Source: Gonocerus acuteangulatus (Eukaryota; Arthropoda; Insecta; Hemiptera; Coreidae). From it: DNA of 64,000 nucleotides. Shown here piece by piece: positions 56,088 through 64,000 of the stretch (positions within the stretch are counted from its first letter, which is position 1; each line of letters begins with the position of its first letter). The notes beneath the pieces are model-generated. The model was not told where the DNA came from and did not search any database. It worked only from the letters and a program-made list of their open reading frames with translations. A program made the position numbers and the translations under genes. Where the stretch lies: contig OX328123.1 of NCBI GenBank assembly GCA_946811695.1, positions 29,800,322 through 29,864,321 of the forward strand, in the 5' to 3' direction.

Positions 56088-56520
56088 ATGGATATGTATT
56101 CGACAGTTCTGGATTTCTTGAAATTTGCGATAAATGTACGGCCCGTTTACACCCATACATATATATCCTGTGTAGTACATTCTGCTAACAATAAAGAAAT
56201 TATCGAAACACGAAATCGCGACGTGTGTAATTATTATGAAAATGTTGGAAATAAAATTAAAAAAAAATGTTGTGCATGGGTTCGAGAATGGATTTTGAGA
56301 CGAAAAGGATTAGGTTTCTTGAGTCAATTAATATCTGAGCGCAGTATCGAGGATCCAGCGTAGTTCTCGATTTTTTAAAGAATGAAACAAGCAGATTTGG
56401 AAAAGCTTACATGTAAAATAGGTCCTCTTATATCAAACCAATATACAAAATTTAGAAAGGCTGTTAGTGTAACAGAATGATTAGTTCTAACTACTACTAT
56501 TTGGTATTTACTTGATGAAA
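56088..56520 (+). pseudogene. PIF/Harbinger (HARBI1-like) transposase N-terminal relic
   Basis: The open frame 56088-56363 ends with CCAWVREWILRRKGLGFLSQ and a SERSIEDPA tail. WVR.W..RR...G....L..EL..EDP is the N-terminal signature of PIF/Harbinger transposases. In the same frame, after two stops, RMKQADLEKLTCKIGPLISN then KFRKAVSVTE, a TGA and LVLT match the next conserved block (FLRM....F..LL..IGP.I.....FR.AI...ERL..TLRYL). The DDE catalytic part is missing. The ATG at 56088 lies well upstream of the conserved region and may not be the ancestral start. Stops and the deletion make it inactive. Confidence 0.8.
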
Positions 56521-57051
56521 TACTATTTTATATTATGAAATTTTATTAATATGAACTATGTTCTGAAATTGTACACTTGATATATTTCACAACTGAATTG
56601 GTCTCTTTAATTGTATTTTTTTTTTTTTTTAATTTCTTCGGTAGTTGTTCTGACTGCGTCGGCCATTTCCGTTAAAGCATGATTTTTTTTTTTTTTTTTT
56701 TTTATTCTATCTTTATAAGTAATACGATTAACTTTCCACAGCTCTGGTTTACTTTGCTACATGTTGATAAGTTCTATAACTTCAACTTTTAAGTATTTTT
56801 TATCCCCCATATTGCAAGAGAAAAGTAGACAAACTTTTAAAACTCCAGCGACAAATCAAATAGTTCTGTAGCAATTAGCAAATAATCCGTGTTTACACCT
56901 GTTGGTATAGAAGTGTCGACAATACAGCTAATAGCCAAGATATTTCTCCCTGACATTTATTCTTCTCTTTATAATTAGTGTTTACACCTGACACTTATAG
57001 CTCGTGATAGAAATATATATATCGGACATATATTATATGCAGTGTACATTA
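56521..57051. other. Interior of the Harbinger element, no coding core
   Basis: AT-rich with T runs at about 56617-56630 and 56682-56703. Words like GTTTACACCTG at about 56891 and 56985 resemble the element's end sequence. The region that should encode the DDE domain is absent. Confidence 0.5.
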
Positions 57052-57256
57052 GGGTGGGTTTACACTTGCTAGTTATTGCAGGATATTTATATCAGAGAGA
57101 AATTGCGACTATTGAAACCCCATGTAAAATGTATGTCGGCAATAAATTCTACCATGACCAATTTATTGCAGACATACATTTTACATGGGTTTTCAATAGT
57201 CGCAATTTCTCTCTGATATAAATATCCTGCAATAACTATCAGATGTAAATGCACCC
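57052..57256. mobile_element. Palindromic Harbinger-type MITE, 205 bp
   Basis: TTA lies on both sides (57049-57051 and 57257-57259). The left arm GGGTGGGTTTACACTTGC continues to CATGTAAAATGTATGTC and is mirrored to the end GATGTAAATGCACCC. Only an 11-base centre, CTACCATGACC, separates AATAAATT from AATTTATT. The ends match the larger element, so the larger element's transposase family could have mobilised it. Confidence 0.85.
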
Positions 57257-57333
57257 TTATTAGGAAGACAGTATTGCTACTTTACTGACGTACTTAAAAA
57301 CGACAACGATATACAATAAAATATAGTAATAAC

Positions 57334-58317
57334 TAAGGACCGGATTTTTAGGATAAAATAAGCACCCAATTAGGTTTTTGCAACAGGCATAATAGGTCTT
57401 TTTAGGTTTTTATTTAAAAATCCATTTTAGGTTTTTTAGGTGATAAAAATGTTTTGAATAGGTTCAAAAATAGGTCTTTTTAGGTTTTTGATTTAAAAAT
57501 CCATTTTAGGTTTGTTTTAGGTGATAAAACTGTTTCAATAGGTTCGAAAAATAAGTTCAACCTATTACAATTTATCATTAATAATATTGATTAATTTATA
57601 ATTGATAAATTAATATGTATATGTAGTGACATAAAAATAAACAACAAATAACATTATTTTATAGAATAGTATATTGAGAAAGAAAAAAATATGAGCAAAT
57701 AAAAATAAAACGGAAATATGAGTTATTATTTAAAAAAAAGAAGAAGAAGAAATAAAGCAATGTTTAAACTAAAGAAAGAAAAATAAATTAAGTTATTTAA
57801 TAAAACACACATTAATAAAAAAAATTAATAAGAATATTAAACAAAACAATTAAAACAAATATGTATATTTTTAAGTTTCTCTGCTTAAGAGTTCCAACTT
57901 CTAATGAACATCAGGAAAAATGTCACTGCCCACAGAAAGGTACTTAACTATGTTAAAACAAAATAATTAAATCTAGGAAAAATTTAAAAGGGAAAATATG
58001 AAACTAAAATAGGTATGCAGTAAACTACCACATAGATGCCCAGGTTTTCGACGGTGAAATTCTCCTGTTGTCTTAGGGAACTGTCTTAAAATTGGAGAAA
58101 GATAAAGATACGCCCGTTCACGTCACAAGACGTTATAGGGGAGTATTTCATCGCATATTTTAGCTCCAGTGTTGACGATTCCAATTTTCCAATGAGATTT
58201 GGAAGATCTGAGAATGTGCTATTAGGAATCTGGGTGTACCACCATAAAAAAAACCCATCAACATCATGTTTAGGAGAAAGGAAAAAAATAGGTGAAAACC
58301 TAAGAATCCGGTTCCAA
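57334..58317 (-). mobile_element. hAT element with 8-bp target duplication, 984 bp
   Basis: GTAATAAC occurs at 57326-57333 and 58318-58325. The ends are TAAGGACCGGATTTTTAGG and, reverse-complemented, TTGGAACCGGATTCTTAGG. Near the left end, two ~80-bp tandem units of TTTAGGTTTTTATTTAAAAA and ATCCATTTTAGGTTTT lie at 57390-57545. The right half carries, on the minus strand, the C-terminal dimerisation part of a hAT transposase. TSD, TIR and coding relic agree. Confidence 0.88.
57985..58260 (-). pseudogene. hAT transposase C-terminal dimerisation-domain relic
   Basis: Minus-strand frame: FFLWWYTQIPNSTFSDLPNL, then YSPITSCDVNGRIFIFLQF, a stop, DSSLRQQENFTVENLGIYVV with VYC. The YAPITSCDVERSFS.....L...R..FT.ENL..Y block closes hAT transposases of the CGG-binding-protein-like type in insects. 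Here ER of DVERSFS is NG, and one in-frame TAA interrupts it. The BED finger and catalytic core are missing. The longer frame to 58355 extends past the element's end at 58317, so its upstream ATG belongs to flanking DNA. Confidence 0.75.
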
Positions 58318-58325
58318 GTAATAAC

Positions 58326-58718
58326 ACTGAATACCCACAATTTCCGCCAAGTCAAAGAGCCTTATCTCAGGATAATAGACCCCCGATTTATTCTAATCTA
58401 AAAATATCATTATGGTCACTAATTATTTTTATTTATTTTACCCACTTATTCTAGTCATTTAGTATTATTTCTCTTATTATTAATTGTCCATGACTTGCTA
58501 CTTATTTTCTAATTTGCTTTCTGATCCTGGATTTATAATTTATTTCTTACTATTTTTTAAAAATTATTTCAGGGCAGATCATTATTACTGTGGATCTCTT
58601 AAATTTAATGAATGAGTAATGAAATAATTATTAAATATTAATATTAATTCCAGTTTTGTACTCAAATAGTTTCACGCGATTCAACACATACATTTTTACA
58701 AGAACAACAAAAAAAATT
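58326..58718. other. Unassigned AT-rich sequence
   Basis: Nothing recognised between the hAT element and the next candidate frame. Confidence 0.4.
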
Positions 58719-58913
58719 CTAGTTTCTCGTCTGCATTTCTTGGGCAAACGGTAAATCTACCAGAAAGTCTCTGCTCTGCTTTTTATGCTGGTTCTGGTGT
58801 TTTTCTCCAAACTTTAGCCAAATGTGTTTAAGAATTGAAGATTTTGCTGCTTTCATTTCAATTCGTGGTCTCAGTTTAAACACATTATCTCTCAAAAATT
58901 CTACTGTCTCCAT
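58719..58913 (-). CDS. Candidate short coding segment, unknown
   Basis: A 64-codon frame starting METVEFLRDNVFKLRPRIEM and including SSILKHIWLKFGEKHQNQ stops at TAG. The frame stays open for about 14 codons upstream of the ATG. Its composition (Lys, Glu, Leu, no low complexity) is more protein-like than most frames here, and no repeat or TIR covers it. It may be an exon or a transposase fragment. I do not recognise a family and would not treat it as a gene without homology or transcript support. Confidence 0.2.
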   Translation of the reverse strand: METVEFLRDNVFKLRPRIEMKAAKSSILKHIWLKFGEKHQNQHKKQSRDFLVDLPFAQEMQTRN

Positions 58914-59449
58914 GTTCGGGGTAGCATTATTGGCTACATATATTATATGAGATTACCAAAGATATTAGAAATGTAAATATAGAGCAAATTATGTCACTTG
59001 GACCTCGGAACACATCACCTCCATATTTAAAGGTTAAAAGTTCATTTTCTACATAAAAGGTTTTAATTTTAAATGCGTACTTCCTCTGCTCCAAGGGGGG
59101 GGTATAATATTTAACCCTAAGAAGACGTTTCATTTTCCGACGTCTCATGCAAGAACTAGCCTTTGTTGTCTTTCTTCCCTTCCTTTCAAACAAACAGCTT
59201 CTTTCCCTCCCTTCCTATTGCTGTGTAGGAGTCAGAGCGCACATCGTCCAGGACTTGACAAAAAGCCGATGAAAAACCTCCACTAGAGATAGCCGACTCA
59301 TGATAGGAACAACTTCTCAATGTGACGCGCATTGTCATCTCTGCATGGGACGATTCGTTCCGAAACATCCTTCCTCTTTGGACGTGTTCATCCTTAACCC
59401 TCTCCAAGCTTTTAGGAACATCCAGGAGTGTGGGGTAATTTCAAGAAAA
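58914..59449. other. Unassigned intergenic stretch
   Basis: Minus frames at 58927-59193 and 59186-59407 (88 and 73 codons) lack recognisable motifs. A G run lies at about 59094. Confidence 0.35.
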
Positions 59450-59625
59450 AAAAGTCCGTCTCGTAGGAACTGCATCATCTTAGCGCGGTTCCGTTCATAT
59501 CCCTAGTCTAATTTGGAAAGATTAAAATAGAAGCAGTTATTATTTTGGTTCCACCAGTCTTTTTTTTAAATTAATTATTATAATGGCGTGTCAAACCTTA
59601 AGGTCACTAACGCCATTCCTGTGTG
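59450..59625 (-). repeat. DR-4 motif and SINE-3 tail relic
   Basis: 59450-59505 carries, on the minus strand, GGAACCGCGCTAAGATGATG and AGTTCCTACGAGACGGAC. At 59583-59620 TGGCGTGTCAAACC and GGTCACTAACGCCA resemble the SINE-3 3' module reversed. Confidence 0.5.
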
Positions 59626-59889
59626 TAGTAAAGTCTTAAAAGGTCATGATTTACGATCTTACCTGGAAGGGTCGGCTAACACTAGAAACTGTCCCGCTAG
59701 TGACAAGGTCTTGGAATCTTGAAAGTCTATATTTCTAACAATAAATTGTTTTTGTTATTTTACTTACCCAGTTTTATTGTCAAATACATTATCAAACTAT
59801 AAGCAATTAAAAAATAACAAGATATAAAACAGACAAAAAGAACCGTTCGAATAAACGATATCAATTAATTTAAAGTTTTAAGCACTTAT
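59626..59889. other. Unassigned
   Basis: AT-rich sequence leading into DR-1; nothing recognised. Confidence 0.35.
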
Positions 59890-60472
59890 TTCTCCGATTG
59901 ACATCGCCTAATTAAAACTTTTTCAGAACCTTTTTTGTAGAACATTTAGTAAGCTTTCGAATGGTAATCTTCCGCTTCCCAAGATTGTCAACGGTTTTCG
60001 AGATACTAACGAAAGTATACAAAAATACCAAAACTTTTTTTGCCTGTTAATAAAATATTTTATTCTAACCCTTCCTTAACTCCAAACGTAACCAAAATTT
60101 CAACATTTTAGTTTTAATGAAAGTAGAACATGCAGAAAATGTTTCAACTGAATCCCATGATTCTAAGTACCCAAACCAAAAACGGTATTCAAAAACTAGT
60201 TTTTCAATTTTCTCGAAAACTGTTTAAGCTATCGCCTTGAAAATGGTTTCATTCTTTTTCCTAGCCCAAGAAGCATATAAAACTACTTTCAAGCTTATAA
60301 ACTCAAAAACGTAAGCGTTACGATTTTTTTGCGCGAATTTTGCCCCAAACGCCATCTTCCAGTAGGCGGATTTTACTGCTTAACGAACTTGACCTTTCAA
60401 ATTATACGAAAGATTTTTGTACCAAATTTCATCAAAATCGGACCATTCGTCTGGGAGCTACAGAGCGAACAG

Positions 60473-60518
<46 letters not shown>

Positions 60519-60598
60519 GGCACTTCCGGATTGCGTCATGAGATCAACCTTATAAGCGGGGTTCCTCCCTATGGGGGAGGGAGGAACCGCGCTAAAAA
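59890..60598 (+). repeat. DR-1 long copy with (TA)n and terminal hairpin
   Basis: In order: CTCCGATTGACATCGCCTAA, TTTAGTAAGCTTTCGAATGG, CTTCCTTAACTCCAAACGTA, TCAACTGAATCCCATGATTC, CTAGCCCAAGAAGCATATAA, CGTAAGCGTTACGATTTTTT, GCGCGAATTTTGCCCCAAA, TGTACCAAATTTCATCAAAA, GAGCGAACAGACA, (TA)n at 60477-60514, GTCGGCACTTCCGGATTGCG and the hairpin GGTTCCTCCCT/AGGGAGGAACC, ending GCGCTAAAA. It is the most complete copy on the plus strand. Confidence 0.85.
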
Positions 60599-60663
60599 CG
60601 AAGGAAAAATGGTTAACATAACGACATATTCTACACGTAGAAAGTAAATAGTAATAATTTAAA

Positions 60664-60705
60664 AGTCGGACTCGCAGGAATTGCGTCATCTTAGCGCGGT
60701 TACAT
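60664..60705 (-). repeat. DR-4 short end motif
   Basis: The minus strand carries AACCGCGCTAAGATGACGC and AATTCCTGCGAGTCCGACTT, 65 bp after the DR-1 end. Confidence 0.6.
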
Positions 60706-61289
60706 CTCGAAGAAATGTAATAGATTAGCATCACAAATCACAGGAAACTGACAGTAGTCAACTTACACAGAAGCGGATAATTCTTAATCTCTATAAATCA
60801 ATACAATTATGTACTGAAAACGTACTTACTCTTTGGCTACTGCTGAGAAGGCTCTATTCTAAACAACCAAAAATTCCTTGTCATTTTAAGTCTTGTTTTA
60901 CTAGCAAATTCGTTTTACTGTTATAATCCACTGTAAATATGTGCTTAATGGCGAATTAAATTCCATTCTGTCGTGGGTTAAATCTTTCTTTAAAATAAGA
61001 AATAACGGTAACTTCAGTTTGAAGCTATGAGGAAGGTTATATAGATGGAGAATTCAAAACAACCTACGTCATCATGATTAGCCACTGCCATCTTGATTAC
61101 CACAGCCACTCCAATCTTATTATGAATACCTTAGACCGTTTCTTAGCTTATTTTACTACAATACTAATTTTACTGATGAATGCAATTTAAAAGTAGAAAC
61201 AACCAATTAAAAAGTGAGATAAAGAAAGAGAAAAAACATTTTAAAACAACAAAACAAACACTTTTTAAGTTTTAAGCGCTTATATCTCT
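60706..61289. other. Unassigned intergenic stretch
   Basis: AT-rich; no feature recognised. Confidence 0.4.
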
Positions 61290-61580
61290 CATTGACGTTG
61301 CCCCATCGAATATTGCTTCAGAACCTTTTTTGTAGAGACTTTTGTAAGCATTCGAATGGTTTCTTTCCACTTATTACGATTTCCCAACCGTTATTGAGAT
61401 ATTTACGAAAAATGTATGGAGATCCGAAAACTTTTCATGTCTATTAATAAAATAATTTTTTTCGCATACTTCCTTATATCCAAATATAACCAAAATTTAA
61501 ACATCTTAGTTGGGACTAATTTCCACGATGTAGAAAATATTTCAATTGAATCCCGCGAGTCTAAGTACTCGCCGTACCGT

Positions 61581-62034
61581 AAGGTAGGGATAGTCGGGGT
61601 TCGGTCACTGCTTCTGAACAAAACAACATAAAAACAACATTTTGCAAGGTAGGGATAGTCGGGGTTCGGTCACTGCTTCTGAACAAAACAACATAAAAAC
61701 AACATTTTGCAAGGTAGGGATAGTCGGGGTTCGGTCACTGCTTCTGAACAAAACAACATAAAAACAACATTTTGCAAGGTAGGGATAGTCGGGGTTCGGT
61801 CACTGCTTCTGAACAAAACAACATAAAAACAACATTTTGCAAGGTAGGGATAGTCGGGGTTCGGTCACTGCTTCTGAACAAAACAACATAAAAACAACAT
61901 TTTGCAAGGTAGGGATAGTCGGGGTTCGGTCACTGCTTCTGAACAAAACAACATAAAAACAACATTTTGCAAGGTAGGGATAGTCGGGGTTCGGTCACTG
62001 CTTCTGAACAAAACAACATAAAACAACATTTTAC
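61581..62034. repeat. 65-bp tandem array, 7 units
   Basis: The unit AAGGTAGGGATAGTCGGGGT, TCGGTCACTGCTTCTGAAC, AAAACAACATAAAAACAACA, TTTTGC is repeated seven times with essentially no change until the last unit, which lacks one A. Such identity means recent amplification or homogenisation. The same unit reappears at 63915-64000. Confidence 0.95.
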
Positions 62035-62051
62035 AAATGAAAATGGTTTTA

Positions 62052-62077
62052 TTGATGCCGACGTTTCGGCATCATCA
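62052..62077. repeat. Hairpin TGATGCCGA/TCGGCATCA after the array
   Basis: A 9-bp perfect stem with a CGTT loop lies 20-40 bp downstream of the 65-bp array, inside the same insertion. A TTTTGTTGTTATAATAACAA palindrome-like sequence follows at about 62107. Confidence 0.7.
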
Positions 62078-62462
62078 ACGGTCAACGATCTCCTCTCAAT
62101 AAACAACATTTTGTTGTTATAATAACAAATCAACCTCTAAACATGCAAGACTCACAAAAAAATAATGACTTACAAAAACATTTATTCCACTTATCTCAGA
62201 AACAGTTAAAGCTATCGCCTTGAAAATGGTTTCATTTGTTTTCCTAGCCCAAGAAACATATAAAACAAGTACCTGCGAGCATATGAACTCAAAAACGTAA
62301 GCGTTACGATTTTTTTGCGCGAATTTCGCCCCAAACACTATCTTTTAGTGGGCGGATTCTGCTGGTTAACGAACTTGGCCTTTCAAATTAGACGACAGAT
62401 TTTTGTACCAAATTTCGTCAAAATCGGACCATTTTTGAGCTTGCTAGAGAGCGAACAGACAA

Positions 62463-62513
<51 letters not shown>

Positions 62514-62648
62514 AATTTTAGCCACCTATATTTTCGTGATCTATAGGGTCTGAAACGTGAAAGTTTCTAGTCGGCACTTCCGGATTGCGTCATGAGGTCA
62601 ACCTCATAAGCGGGTTCTCCCTATGGAGATAGGGAGTAACCGCGCTAA

Positions 62649-63449
62649 AATCAATTATTTCATACAGCTACAGCGAAACGGAAATTGTCTAAATTTAACA
62701 GAGGTGTTCATAACTTAGTTAGCATGAATATGGAAAAACTAGAAAAATTTAGATCTCTAGAGCAAAATTCTAGTTTTTGCAAACTCTTTGGAAGCTAATT
62801 AATTTAAAACTGTATTGCATTGAGCGAACTGATATATATACATATTCATACATAATTGTGTGTAATTAATTCCATGATAGGCATTACTTATTATTAAGAG
62901 TTGTTTATTCCAAGCTTAATGTTTATTTTAGTATGTTTATAAAAGTTACCGTATTTTCGGTCACTAGTGACTCATTGCCCTTTAGTGACCCAGTGACCTT
63001 GCGACCTCTGTGCTCTATATTAATAGTATATTATATATTGATCTAGAAAAAGTTTCTATAAAAATTGATTCTATCAATAATTCATTGTGTGTCTTTGCAC
63101 AATGGCAAAATTAATTATTTACTTCTCTATCAATAGATATTATCGTCCTCATATTTACTATATACATTGATATTAACAGTCTAGGCTATTATTATTATAA
63201 TATTTTGTTCCTTAGTAAAACCATATTACTAATGAATCAGTATTGCTTAATTTTAGAACATATATTTTTCTTTAGTTGAGCACGATTTATATCGAGGTTT
63301 ATTGAAATATAACAAAAAGAAAAAAACTCTAACTTCAGGAAAATATTCATAATCGGTAAACTCTCCCACTTGAAACCGATTTTGCTAGTCAACAAGTACA
63401 TTCAGTCGTTTGTTACGAAAATGCTGTGTAACAAGTTTCATTCATGGGG
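62649..63449. other. Unassigned intergenic stretch
   Basis: AT-rich with no recognised frame. A TAGTGACTCA...TAGTGACCCAGTGACC patch near 62965 has short GTGAC repeats. Confidence 0.4.
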
Positions 63450-63640
63450 TATCCCGTGGTCTAGTGGCTAGCGCGCTAGATTCATAAGCGGGAGATGGTG
63501 GGTTCGATCCCCACCGGCGCCAGAAAGTTCCTCATCTCAGGGCTCGCTGAGAAAATTCCTGGCTGCACCCTGGAAGTCGGCGCTAATGGCCAAGATTTAT
63601 GTCGATGCGCCGTAAAAAAAGAAAAAAAAGAAAAAAAAAA
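63450..63640 (+). mobile_element. SINE-3 copy, most complete
   Basis: GGGGTATCCCGTGGTCTAGT, GGCTAGCGCGCTAGATTCAT (A-box region), GGTGGGTTCGATCCCCACC (B box), GCCAGAAAGTTCCTCATCTC, GGCTCGCTGAGAAAATTCCT, GGCTGCACCCTGGAAGTCGG, CGCTAATGGCCAAGATTTAT, GTCGATGCGCCG and an A-rich tail with G interruptions. A CAAGTTTCAT word at 63429-63438 and again at 63641-63650 brackets it and is a good 10-bp target duplication. Confidence 0.88.
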
Positions 63641-63706
63641 CAAGTTTCATGCCTAAAGGACAAAAATTACATCCGCTATCGTTTGAACTGGCATATATAT
63701 GTATAT

Positions 63707-63733
63707 TTAAATATATATATATATATATATATA
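63707..63733. repeat. (TA)n microsatellite
   Basis: A short TA tract in an AT-rich context. Nothing recognised between it and the array at 63915. Confidence 0.85.
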
Positions 63734-63914
63734 CATATTAATTACCGAAAATCGGATTAAAAGTGCACACAAATCTTTTAACACAAAATACGGAAAGATT
63801 AAAAGGGGTCATAAATATATGCAATGTAACAAAATATTCCAAAAGTTCCGTTCTTTGAATGAATCGCTAATGAAGTATGTTACTAATGATGATGATAAAT
63901 CTCAGATTAACACA

Positions 63915-64000
63915 AACAACATTTTGCAAGGTAGGGATAGTCGGGGTTCGGTCACTGCTTCTGAACAAAACAACATAAAAACAACATTTTGCAAGGTAGG
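63915..64000. repeat. Second 65-bp array, cut by the window edge
   Basis: AACAACATTTTGC followed by one full 65-bp unit and the start of another, identical to the array at 61581-62034. It continues beyond the window. Confidence 0.95.

Larger units (their letters stand above)
55990..57256 (+). mobile_element. PIF/Harbinger element, internally deleted, TTA target
   Basis: The left end GGGTGCGTTTACATCTGA follows TTA (55987-55989). The right end, reverse-complemented, GGGTGCATTTACATCTGA is followed by TTA (57257-57259). TWA 3-bp duplications with these ends fit PIF/Harbinger. Inside is a transposase N-terminal relic (56088-56520). The GTTTACACCTGACAC word recurs at about 56985. The last 205 bp is a palindromic MITE with the same ends. 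I cannot tell whether that MITE is nested at the end or supplies the element's own right end. Confidence 0.75.
61290..62648 (+). repeat. DR-1 long copy split by a ~620-bp insertion
   Basis: The 5' half, 61290-61569, runs to GAGTCTAAGTAC. The 3' half resumes at about 62195 with CAGAAACAGTTAAAGCTATC and runs through GAGCGAACAGACA, (TA)n at 62466-62507, GTCGGCACTTCCGGATTGCG and GCGCTAAAA. About 25-30 bp present in the uninterrupted copy are missing at the breakpoint. The insertion holds the 65-bp tandem array. Confidence 0.8.

Noticed and set aside
61581..62034. CRISPR-like array
   Set aside because: The units are contiguous 65-bp tandem repeats without unique spacers, in a eukaryotic context.
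62041..62100. Hammerhead ribozyme (TGATGA...GAAAC words on the minus strand)
   Set aside because: Only four bases separate TGATGA from GAAAC, leaving no room for stem II. The sequence is better explained as a simple hairpin.
63455..63525. Possible tRNA gene
   Set aside because: It is the head of SINE-3; related heads occur at several other sites with the same downstream module and an A-tail.

Overview
The window looks like intergenic or intronic DNA from a eukaryote, most likely an arthropod and probably an insect. It is AT-rich, with no operons, no ribosome binding sites, and no rRNA gene, intact tRNA gene or intact protein gene that I can support. Almost everything recognisable is repetitive: relics of DNA transposons and non-LTR retrotransposons, tRNA-derived SINEs, foldback elements, satellites, (TA)n microsatellites and long T/A runs. 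The arthropod guess rests on a Jockey-like reverse transcriptase relic, RNase H-bearing I/R1-like non-LTR relics and the mix of pogo, piggyBac, PIF/Harbinger and hAT elements. I cannot name the species.

Layout. 0-12 kb: a hAT-type element with a perfect 8-bp target duplication (351-1112), a non-LTR ORF2 tail relic (3.6-3.9 kb), a ~145-bp satellite (8.1-8.7 kb) and a second hAT-like element (10.5-11.5 kb). 12-21 kb: two piggyBac-type TTAA elements, one carrying a nested foldback MITE (12.4-13.4 and 15.3-16.2 kb), SINE-3 copies and a long-TIR element (19.6-20.5 kb). 21-35 kb: an unassigned open frame at 21.2 kb, a second long-TIR copy (26.7-27.5 kb), a near-perfect 630-bp palindrome (27.9-28.5 kb) and a third piggyBac-type element with an acidic transposase relic (34.0-34.9 kb). 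35-47 kb: dispersed repeat DR-1, two RNase H-domain relics, one split by a SINE-2 insertion that has its own target duplication, and inverted SINE-2 copies. 47-52 kb: a pogo/Tigger-like element, a Jockey ORF2 tail, and two SINE-1 copies, one with its 3' tail amplified into a 30-bp tandem array. 52-64 kb: a PIF/Harbinger element with its matching MITE, a hAT element with a dimerisation-domain relic, two long DR-1 copies, and a 65-bp tandem array that interrupts one DR-1 copy and reappears at the right edge.

The parts do not form a pathway. They record repeated rounds of insertion, nesting and decay. The best-supported calls are those where terminal repeats, target duplications and coding relics agree: pogo at 47389-49042, Harbinger at 55990-57256, hAT at 57334-58317 and piggyBac at 34000-34884. 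Family names DR-1 to DR-4, SINE-1 to SINE-3 and MITE-F are working labels for this window. The boundaries of DR-1 to DR-4 and of the SINE relics are approximate because I compared copies by eye.
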